This document shows positions 58,469 through 64,000 of a stretch of DNA of 64,000 bases, piece by piece. The DNA is from Bacillota bacterium (lineage in GTDB: Bacteria; Bacillota; Clostridia; Lachnospirales; Lachnospiraceae). The notes under the pieces are model-generated. The model was not told the DNA's origin. It was given only the letters and a program-made list of their open reading frames with translations, and searched no databases. Position 1 is the stretch's first letter. Every line of letters starts with the position of its first letter. The stretch lies in NCBI GenBank assembly GCA_023457255.1, contig JAEWMB010000022.1:74017-138016 (forward strand), written 5' to 3'. A program made the translations under genes and the position numbers.

Positions 58469-59602
58469 ATGAGATTACGACATGGGGAAGTATTTATTGA
58501 TGGAAGGTTTGAACGAAAGGATATCCTTATTGAAGATGGTTTTGTAGAGGAAATATCGGATACTATAACCGGAAATGGTAAGGAAGCCGATTGTACCGGT
58601 CTTCGTATTATACCTGGATTCTTTGATATTCATACGCATGGATGCTTATCTTATGATTTTTCGAAATCAAATCCGGAAGAAATTAAAAAAATGTGTGCGT
58701 ATTATGCGAAGCATGGTGTAACCTCAGTACTTGCTACAACAATGACTAACGAGGAAAAACAGTATCACCAGGCAATGGTTTACTTAAAAGAAGTTATGGA
58801 TGAGCAGAAGGAGCACCCGGAAGCGAAGGAAGCTGCTATTGAAGGCATTAATATGGAGGGACCATTCTTTGGTATAGAAAAGAAGGGCGCACATGATCCT
58901 CAGTATTTGAGAAGAATTTCCCAGGATCTATTTGATGAATATCATTCTTTATCCGGAAATGCAATTCGTTTGGTAGACATTGACCCGACGTTGGATGGGG
59001 CCGTAGAATTTATTCAAAGAAATAAAGAGTTCTTTACAATATCCTTAGCGCATACGATGAGCACCTTTGATCAGGCGGAAGCTGCCGTGAAAGCGGGGGC
59101 GACTCACGTTACTCATTTATTTAATGCAATGAGACCGATGCTGCATCGTGAACCGGGCCTTGTTGGTGCGGTAAGTGAATTTGGTTTAAATGCAGAAATT
59201 ATCTGTGATGGAATCCATGTTCACCCTGCAGTGGTAAAACTGATGTTTAAGGCTGTGCCGGAGCAGATGATTTTAATCTCCGACTCAATCAATCCAACCG
59301 GTTTGCCGGATGGAGAATATACAGCAGGTGGATTGCCGATTACTGTGAAGGACCGTAAGGCATTCTTAAGAGACGGTACGCTAGCCGGTTCAACCATTAC
59401 ATTATTTGATGCAGTTAAGAATGCGATATCCTTTGGTATTCCGGTAGAGCAAGCGATTCTTAGTGCAAGTTATTATCCCGCAAAAGCGCTTCATTTGGAA
59501 GACACCACAGGAGTTATTGCTGTAGGAAGAAAAGCAGATTTACTGCTTGTGGATAATGGGTTTAATTTAAAACAAGTTTTTGTAAGAGGAAATGAAATAT
59601 AA
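58469..59602 (+). CDS. nagA: N-acetylglucosamine-6-phosphate deacetylase
   Basis: Metal-dependent amidohydrolase of 377 aa that removes acetate from GlcNAc-6-phosphate, supplying the substrate of NagB. Motifs include HTHG (~50-53, the H-x-H pair), EGPFFG (~130-135, metal-binding Glu), the LAHTMST and HLFNAM segments with further ligands, and a late DS-NPTGLPDG segment with the catalytic Asp. The length is normal. AAGAAGGTG precedes the ATG. It is the second gene of nagB-nagA and a terminator follows at 59644. Confidence 0.95.
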   Translation: MRLRHGEVFIDGRFERKDILIEDGFVEEISDTITGNGKEADCTGLRIIPGFFDIHTHGCLSYDFSKSNPEEIKKMCAYYAKHGVTSVLATTMTNEEKQYHQAMVYLKEVMDEQKEHPEAKEAAIEGINMEGPFFGIEKKGAHDPQYLRRISQDLFDEYHSLSGNAIRLVDIDPTLDGAVEFIQRNKEFFTISLAHTMSTFDQAEAAVKAGATHVTHLFNAMRPMLHREPGLVGAVSEFGLNAEIICDGIHVHPAVVKLMFKAVPEQMILISDSINPTGLPDGEYTAGGLPITVKDRKAFLRDGTLAGSTITLFDAVKNAISFGIPVEQAILSASYYPAKALHLEDTTGVIAVGRKADLLLVDNGFNLKQVFVRGNEI

Positions 59603-59643
59603 TTTCTAACCAGTACAGAGACTGACATTATCCGTACAAACTC

Positions 59644-59681
59644 AAAGAGGAGCCCATACTTTAATGGAGCTCTTCTTTTTG
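59644..59681 (+). terminator. Terminator after nagA
   Basis: GAGGAGCCCAT (59647-59657) pairs with ATGGAGCTCTTC (59664-59675) with one mismatch and one wobble, followed by five T. Confidence 0.75.
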
Positions 59682-59696
59682 AATTAGGTGTATTAT

Positions 59697-59807
59697 ATGA
59701 TGAGAATAGATGCCTTAGAAAAGAAATCACCGGGAAAGAAGTATTTGCAGAATTTTGCAGATACAAAGTTTACTTCAACTGCAACGCACCTTCTGACTGA
59801 AGAGTAA
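59697..59807 (+). CDS. Doubtful 36-aa open frame
   Basis: Two adjacent ATG codons open a 36-codon frame ending in TAA, with a weak TTAGGTG eight bases upstream. The product is hydrophilic, without a recognised motif, and lies between the nagA terminator and nanE. It may be a small protein or chance. Confidence 0.2.
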   Translation: MMRIDALEKKSPGKKYLQNFADTKFTSTATHLLTEE

Positions 59808-59879
59808 AAATGCCATGGCACCGTATGTTTGAGACAGACATTATGGTATCATATCGATAAAATCTTGGGGGGACTTGCT

Positions 59880-60572
59880 ATGAAACAGTACAAAGAGGTA
59901 TTGGACCAAATAAAAGGGGGATTGATTGTGTCCTGTCAGGCATTATCAACAGAGCCCTTATATAGTTCTTATATTATGAGCAGAATGGCATATGCCGCAC
60001 AGCTTGGTGGGGCTGTCGGTATTCGTGCCAATACACCGGAAGATATTACCGAAATAAAAAAGGCCGTGGATCTTCCCGTTATCGGCTTGTATAAGCAGAT
60101 ATTTGAAGACAGTGATGTCTACATAACACCAACGATGGAAGCTGTTCGTGATATCGTAGCTGTAAGTGCGGAGATTGTTGCAATCGATGCAACAGACCGG
60201 ATACGCCCACAGGGAATTTTGCTGGATGACTTTTTTAAAAAAGTAAGAGAAGAATTTCCAAATCAATTATTTATGGCTGACTGCGCTACTTATGAGGAAG
60301 CAGTCCATGCGAGTGAGATAGGATTTGATTTGGTTGGAACAACCCTTTGTGGGTATACAGAGCAAACCAAAGGTGTGGCAATACCAAACTTCGATTTGTT
60401 ACAAAGGCTTGCAAAAACCAGTAAAATTCCAGTAATAGCAGAAGGGGGTATTTGGTCTCCGGAACAGTTAAAACAGACGATGGAATGTGGGGTACATGCA
60501 GTTGTTATAGGTACTGCAATTACCAGGCCAATGGATATTACAAAACGTTATGTACAAGCAATTAAAAAATAA
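59880..60572 (+). CDS. nanE: N-acylglucosamine/ManNAc-6-phosphate 2-epimerase
   Basis: Converts N-acetylmannosamine-6-phosphate to GlcNAc-6-phosphate, linking sialic acid/ManNAc breakdown to NagA. The 230-aa TIM barrel has GGLIVSCQA near the N-terminus, the catalytic Lys72 in GLYK, DATDRIRP (~105-112), ADCATYEEA and AEGGIWSPEQ with the phosphate-binding VIGTAITRP at the end. The ATG at 59880 follows GGGGGG; the in-frame ATG at 59829 has no ribosome site. It is 12 bp ahead of the RpiR regulator. No nanA or sialic acid transporter is seen in the window. Confidence 0.93.
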   Translation: MKQYKEVLDQIKGGLIVSCQALSTEPLYSSYIMSRMAYAAQLGGAVGIRANTPEDITEIKKAVDLPVIGLYKQIFEDSDVYITPTMEAVRDIVAVSAEIVAIDATDRIRPQGILLDDFFKKVREEFPNQLFMADCATYEEAVHASEIGFDLVGTTLCGYTEQTKGVAIPNFDLLQRLAKTSKIPVIAEGGIWSPEQLKQTMECGVHAVVIGTAITRPMDITKRYVQAIKK

Positions 60573-60584
60573 GGAGAGGTACTT

Positions 60585-61439
60585 ATGACAGAAGGAATAT
60601 TTGCAAGAATTGAAAGTTTATATTCAAAGTTTACAAAGTCAGAGAAAATAGTTGCTGACTTTGTCTTTGAAAACCCAGAGAAGGTATTATATACCTCAAT
60701 CACAGATTTAGCCGAAGTATGTGGGGTAGGAGATACTACGGTATTTCGTTTCTGTAAAGCGCTTAAATTAAATGGTTATCAGGAATTTAAGGTGTTTCTG
60801 GCTCAGGATCTTGCAGTGAGAACCGGCTCTGATTATGCCATTAATGGCTCAATTAGTCAGGATGACGACATACAAACCATATGCAAAAAAGCATTGGCTG
60901 TTGACATTGCTGCACTCACGCAAACATATGAGGGCTTAAATTTCGAAGCTGTAACAAAAGTTGTGGATATGATATCTGGTGCGAACAAAGTTCAATTTTT
61001 TGGTATGGGTTCTTCAGGCGTGATCGCGCTGGAAGCGAAAATGAAGTTTATGAGAATTCTTCCGAAGGTAGAACATATTGCGGATTGTCATATGCAGTTT
61101 ATGTCTGCGGCTCTATTATCAATCCGTGATCTGGCGATTATTTTCTCTTACTCCGGTTCTACGAAGGATTCCATTGAAATAGCCAATATCGCAAAGTCCA
61201 ATGGCTGCAAGGTAGTCAGTATAACGAGATATGTAAACTCACACCTTGCAAGTTTATCCGATGTTGTCATTCCATGTGGTTCGAATGAAGGACCTTTAGA
61301 TGGAGGTGCATCATCAACTTCCATGGTACAGTTTTATATTTTGGACATTTTGTATTTATTATATTTTACAAAGCACTATCATCAATCGAAATTAAACAAA
61401 GCGAAGACCACAGAATCTATTTCCTCTAAGGTTTTATAA
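60585..61439 (+). CDS. RpiR/MurR-family transcriptional regulator
   Basis: Sugar-phosphate-sensing regulator of 284 aa. The N-terminal HTH_6 domain (~1-77) includes LAEVCGVGDTTVFRFCKAL. The SIS domain (~125-260) has the phosphosugar-binding GMGSSGVIA and FSYSGSTKDS segments. It follows nanE by 12 bp with AAGGAGAGG as ribosome site and is probably the regulator of nanE and perhaps nagBA, with ManNAc-6-P or GlcN-6-P as effector (inference). No operator could be assigned. Confidence 0.9.
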   Translation: MTEGIFARIESLYSKFTKSEKIVADFVFENPEKVLYTSITDLAEVCGVGDTTVFRFCKALKLNGYQEFKVFLAQDLAVRTGSDYAINGSISQDDDIQTICKKALAVDIAALTQTYEGLNFEAVTKVVDMISGANKVQFFGMGSSGVIALEAKMKFMRILPKVEHIADCHMQFMSAALLSIRDLAIIFSYSGSTKDSIEIANIAKSNGCKVVSITRYVNSHLASLSDVVIPCGSNEGPLDGGASSTSMVQFYILDILYLLYFTKHYHQSKLNKAKTTESISSKVL

Positions 61440-61834
61440 CCTGGAAATCACTCAAGGTCCTTGCTCCTGCTTCGAAAGAATCGTCCAATAGCGTACCAGG
61501 TTAATACCTGCAAAATTTATTGGTAGGAGAAAATCAAGAAATAGAATCGGGTATTTTACTTAACGGAATCAATTGCGGTTACATCATACTGTATCTCTTT
61601 CTATCATGAATGTAACAGACGAGAATAAGAAAATCCTTGCGCAAAGCATACCTATGGTGAAGATATTATTTTTATTTTGGTATTTGGCATACCATGACTT
61701 ATCGGCAGCCATAAATTTATTATATATAACTTTATCTTAATATAAAAAGCTCAATTTAGATTCGTCGATGGATAATAAGATACTTACATAAGTTTTGTTT
61801 TTAAAAGGTACCATAGTTATAGATATAATTATTC
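61440..61834. other. Intergenic region between rpiR and the PadR promoter
   Basis: About 395 bp without a supported gene. An imperfect inverted repeat CCTGG...CCAGG lies near 61440-61500 just after the rpiR stop. No clear terminator with a T-run was found. Confidence 0.45.
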
Positions 61835-61863
61835 TTGACTAACCTCGACGGTCTAGGTATAAC
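61835..61863 (+). promoter_or_regulatory. Promoter of the padR operon
   Basis: TTGACT (61835-61840), 17-bp spacer, TATAAC (61858-61863). The -10 lies inside the palindromic operator. Confidence 0.75.
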
Positions 61864-61872
61864 ATACCTAGA
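61852..61872. promoter_or_regulatory. Palindromic operator for the PadR regulator
   Basis: Perfect inverted repeat with arms TCTAGGTAT (61852-61860) and ATACCTAGA (61864-61872) around AAC, overlapping the -10 element. A further half-site AGGTAT lies at 61879-61884. Position predicts autorepression. Confidence 0.75.
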
Positions 61873-61899
61873 TAATCAAGGTATAAATGGAGGGGCACG

Positions 61900-62229
61900 A
61901 TGAATATTGATAAGAATTTATTAAGTGGAAGCCATACTCTATTAATTCTATCTCTAATTAAAGAAGAAGAGATGTATGGGTATCAAATGGTTGTTGAGCT
62001 TGCAGGTAAGTCAGAACATGCATTTCAACTAAAAGAAGGAACACTATACCCAATTCTTCACACGTTAGAGAAAGAAAAGTATGTAACGTCCCGTAGGATG
62101 GAAGCAGAGAATGGAAGAAACCGAAAGTATTATAAAATCACGGATAAGGGAAGAAAACTTCTAGCAAAAAGAACGCAGGAATGGGAGTATTTTGCGCAGA
62201 AAGTCAATCTGGTTGTATTAGGAGGCTAA
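61900..62229 (+). CDS. PadR-family transcriptional regulator
   Basis: Small winged-helix repressor of 109 aa. The PadR signature is clear: LILSLIKEEEMYGYQM (helix 1-2), LKEGTLYPILHTLEKEKYV (recognition helix) and the wing RKYYKITDKG. It lacks a long C-terminal domain, so it belongs to the short PadR subgroup that often controls an adjacent membrane-protein operon. GGAGGGG precedes the ATG. The next frame begins right after its stop. A perfect palindrome over its own -10 is the probable binding site. Confidence 0.93.
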   Translation: MNIDKNLLSGSHTLLILSLIKEEEMYGYQMVVELAGKSEHAFQLKEGTLYPILHTLEKEKYVTSRRMEAENGRNRKYYKITDKGRKLLAKRTQEWEYFAQKVNLVVLGG

Positions 62230-62472
62230 ATGAAGGAAAAGAGGCAGGAAACAATTATTACGGACATCTACCGTTGGAGTCATGAAGCGAGCAGATCCAT
62301 TAGATTTAAACCAGACAGAGAGCAGGTATACCAAGAATTCCTTGCACATCTGTATGATAAAGCAAATGACTTTGGAAACGATGGTAGGAAGCGTGAAGAG
62401 GCAATGAAAGCAGCCATTGAGGGGATGGGGAGATGCAACAGAGCTTGGCCTTTTGATGAGAAAAATACATAG
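62230..62472 (+). CDS. N-terminal part of a split permease-prefix/DUF1700-like protein
   Basis: An 80-aa frame beginning at the padR stop, with TAGGAGG overlapping the end of padR as ribosome site. Residues 1-65 are helical with the pattern of the permease-prefix/DUF1700-type domain that typically follows a PadR gene (segments VYQEFLAHLYDKA and EEAMKAAIEGMG). After GMG the frame goes to unrelated residues, while the next frame reads GDATELG and continues in family style. Removing one A after ATGGGG (near 62429) would fuse the frames. So this is probably the first half of a gene carrying a frameshift, unless it is a programmed +1 shift or a sequence error. Confidence 0.6.
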   Translation: MKEKRQETIITDIYRWSHEASRSIRFKPDREQVYQEFLAHLYDKANDFGNDGRKREEAMKAAIEGMGRCNRAWPFDEKNT

Positions 62473-63064
62473 ACCATATTGGGGTTATTTGTGGAGAATC
62501 ACTCAGGTGCTGCTGATGTTTTCTTTTCTCTTAATACTTTTTGTCTGTCAGCAGGCCGGCGGGATTGGAAATATGATAGAGGAGCTAAAGCCACAAAAGG
62601 GCAGTTGGGAAGAAAATCGTGAGTTATATAATACGTACAGTGGATATAAGTTAATTGCTGATTTGACTCCGACTTGTGAAGCAACGGTAGAAGGTTATCA
62701 ATTTTCTGTTCCCAACGTGCTTCATTGGAAGGTAGAATATATGGAAGAGGATAAGTTTTATGAAGGTGACATTTTTAAGTTTATTATAAAAGCTAAGCAC
62801 AGCCCATTTTTGGATGCTCCCAAAGGAATTATAGACCGTATGACCGCAATAGATAATCTAGGAAATTATTATACGGATGTTAGAGGGTATGGAATGGAAC
62901 CTAGTATCGTGGGGAATTCTACAGTGGAGCGACTATTTAGCAGTCAGTTTGAGATGTGGGTGAACGATTTAGCTCCGGAGGCAAGATGGATAGAACTGCA
63001 ATATGATTTTTTAGGGAAAAGTTTTCGGCTTCGTATTCCAACAGTTGAGGGAGGCGAGCTATGA
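62417..63064 (+). CDS. C-terminal part of the split membrane protein
   Basis: A frame overlapping the previous one by 56 bases. The first residues after the overlap, GDATELGLLMRKIHRP, complete the prefix-domain motif interrupted in the upstream frame. A membrane segment follows (~25-45 from 62417), then a ~170-aa extracytoplasmic region of unknown fold. An independent start could be ATG at 62456, but it has no ribosome site, supporting the view that this is the 3' part of one frameshifted gene of about 277 codons (62230-63064). It overlaps the next gene by 4 bases (ATGA). Confidence 0.6.
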   Translation: MRGWGDATELGLLMRKIHRPYWGYLWRITQVLLMFSFLLILFVCQQAGGIGNMIEELKPQKGSWEENRELYNTYSGYKLIADLTPTCEATVEGYQFSVPNVLHWKVEYMEEDKFYEGDIFKFIIKAKHSPFLDAPKGIIDRMTAIDNLGNYYTDVRGYGMEPSIVGNSTVERLFSSQFEMWVNDLAPEARWIELQYDFLGKSFRLRIPTVEGGEL

Positions 63065-63768
63065 TTAAATTACCAAAATTAAAGAGAAAACAGCGTATCA
63101 TCCGTAATTTAATTCTTATATCACTCCTATTATTCTTATGTTTTATTATCGTAGATTTCGCTAGTTTTTCCCCTAAGGCAGCATTTCGAAGGCTGGAAAA
63201 GACATACATAAGCGGTCCCTCAGATCTCTTAGTGATAAGAGAAGATCCAAGTTCTTATGATACAAAAATCGTATTGGCTACCTTTCAAGATTATATACAG
63301 GTTGGAACAGTTTACAAAACTTATCATATGTGGAAGGGCAGAGACTTATTCAGTTACAAGAGTCATGGTGATATCACCGTGATTCCATATGATACCTTGG
63401 GCTTTGACAGTGCCGCAATTTTTGTAATAACAGATATGAAGGAACCGCTAAGGGCTAAGATAACAATTAAATTCGAATATGTGGGAAATAATGAGAAGAC
63501 AGTTACGAATATATTTTCATATGAAGGGATAAGAGAAGCAGAGGGAGTATATTTTTTTCATATAGAGAATCTAAATGAAAGACCCAAGTTTGCATCGGAA
63601 AGAGATGCCAATTTGGAACACCTGATTGAGACTTTGGGACGGATTGCAGATATCAGAACGAACTCAAACGAGAGTTATCCTATTCGGCTGTGCTTTTATT
63701 CTGAATCAGGAGAATTGTTAAGAGAGGAAGAGATAACGCTTAGCACAGAGTATCTTTATGGGAGATGA
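63061..63768 (+). CDS. Single-pass membrane protein of the padR operon, unknown function
   Basis: Not recognised. The 235-aa protein has a basic N-terminus, one membrane segment at ~14-33 and a predicted extracytoplasmic domain rich in beta strands. Its ATG overlaps the stop of the preceding gene (ATGA), with GAGGGAGGCGAG as ribosome site, so translation is coupled. General architecture (basic start, one membrane segment, ~200-aa outer domain) resembles that of the upstream frameshifted protein, suggesting two related surface-exposed proteins under PadR control. A strong terminator follows. Confidence 0.65.
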   Translation: MIKLPKLKRKQRIIRNLILISLLLFLCFIIVDFASFSPKAAFRRLEKTYISGPSDLLVIREDPSSYDTKIVLATFQDYIQVGTVYKTYHMWKGRDLFSYKSHGDITVIPYDTLGFDSAAIFVITDMKEPLRAKITIKFEYVGNNEKTVTNIFSYEGIREAEGVYFFHIENLNERPKFASERDANLEHLIETLGRIADIRTNSNESYPIRLCFYSESGELLREEEITLSTEYLYGR

Positions 63769-63870
63769 TGAAATAGTTGAAACACATATGCGAATTAAGG
63801 GAAAGTATTTTTTCGCATAAGGCGGGAATTTAACGAAAGTAATGCAAAGATAATAGTTCATATTTAAAGT

Positions 63871-63935
63871 AAAAAGGGGCTGTTGCAAAATAACTGAGTA
63901 GTAATCAGTTATGGAGCAACGGCTCCCTTTTTTTG
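63871..63935 (+). terminator. Terminator of the padR operon
   Basis: Long imperfect stem: AAAAAGGGGC, GTTGC and AATAACTGA (63871-63898) against TCAGTTAT, GCAAC and GGCTCCCTTTTT (63905-63932), ending in a T-run. Confidence 0.85.
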
Positions 63936-63945
63936 TTCTAAAATA

Positions 63946-63971
63946 TAAAAAGCGGGTGCAAAGCACCCGCT
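63946..63971 (-). terminator. Minus-strand terminator for a gene beyond the right edge
   Basis: Perfect 9-bp stem AGCGGGTGC (63951-63959) / GCACCCGCT (63963-63971) with a 3-nt loop. On the minus strand it is followed by TTTTTATATTTT, so it probably ends a leftward gene lying past position 64000. Confidence 0.75.
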
Positions 63972-64000
63972 AGTGGTATAATTAAATCATGTCTAGTAAC

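Noticed and set aside
59830..59860. Promoter just upstream of nanE
   Set aside because: TTGAGA is present but no acceptable -10 lies at the right distance.
1..64000. CRISPR arrays, prophage or insertion sequences
   Set aside because: No regularly spaced direct repeats, transposase, integrase or phage structural gene was found on either strand.

Overview
The window looks like a chromosomal segment of a low-GC, plant-cell-wall-degrading anaerobic Firmicute, most likely a Lachnospiraceae member of the Lachnoclostridium / Clostridium phytofermentans type. This is inferred from gene content (rhamnogalacturonan and galactan enzymes, CdaR-FtsEX-PcsB-like-CtpA cluster, Clostridia-type aspartate-pathway genes with an ApgM protein), AT-rich intergenic DNA, strong purine Shine-Dalgarno sites and intrinsic terminators. 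No phage, insertion sequence, CRISPR array or plasmid gene was seen.

Layout. 1-1.4 kb: orphan MsmX-type sugar ABC ATPase. 2-23.9 kb: a pectin (RG-I backbone) locus with a lipoprotein solute-binding protein and two giant secreted proteins (3876 and 2718 aa). Each giant combines a PL11 rhamnogalacturonan lyase with one or two CE12-type SGNH acetylesterase domains, many Ig/FN3/sugar-binding-like modules, a TP-rich linker and a shared C-terminal module of unknown function. 24.2-30.1 kb: CdaR/PucR regulator, FtsE, FtsX, a coiled-coil M23 peptidase and a CtpA protease. 30.1-32.7 kb (minus strand): an SDR, a spore-photoproduct-lyase-like radical SAM protein and an MTA/SAH-nucleosidase-like protein. 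33-37.9 kb: an ACT-domain PheB-like protein, homoserine dehydrogenase, an ApgM-family protein and aspartate kinase. 38-39.6 kb: release factor 3. 39.9-45.6 kb: DHHW/SGNH-like protein, ECF sigma factor with putative anti-sigma factor, a small acidic membrane protein and a chemoreceptor. 46.2-54.9 kb: galactan side-chain locus with SBP, two permeases, an unrecognised 610-aa protein, a zinc-ribbon mini-protein, a secreted GH53 galactanase with a ricin-B domain, a chemoreceptor remnant and a LacI regulator. 55-57.1 kb: iron-sulfur-flavoprotein-like reductase and a CDF metal exporter. 57.3-57.5 kb: tRNA-Gln(CUG). 57.6-61.4 kb: amino-sugar genes nagB-nagA and nanE-rpiR. 61.8-63.8 kb: PadR regulator with its operator and a membrane-protein operon that appears frameshifted.

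How it works together. The giant enzymes should deacetylate and cleave the RG-I backbone outside the cell. GH53 should cut galactan side chains, and the SBP-permease system should import the oligosaccharides. That system has no ATPase of its own, so the MsmX-type ATPase at the left end is a plausible energy module. Two copies of a LacI-type operator, one just downstream of a good promoter at the transporter operon and one at the promoter ahead of the lacI gene, suggest one local regulon.

Most interesting unexplained signals: the shared C-terminal module of the giants; the unrecognised 610-aa protein coupled to a zinc ribbon; a recurring short hairpin immediately 5' of the Shine-Dalgarno of at least seven unrelated genes; two three-way-junction-like leader RNAs (chemoreceptor and ctpA); a chemoreceptor gene reduced by internal deletion to its two ends; and a dispersed structured repeat. 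All RNA structures and alignments were paired by eye without folding or database searches.
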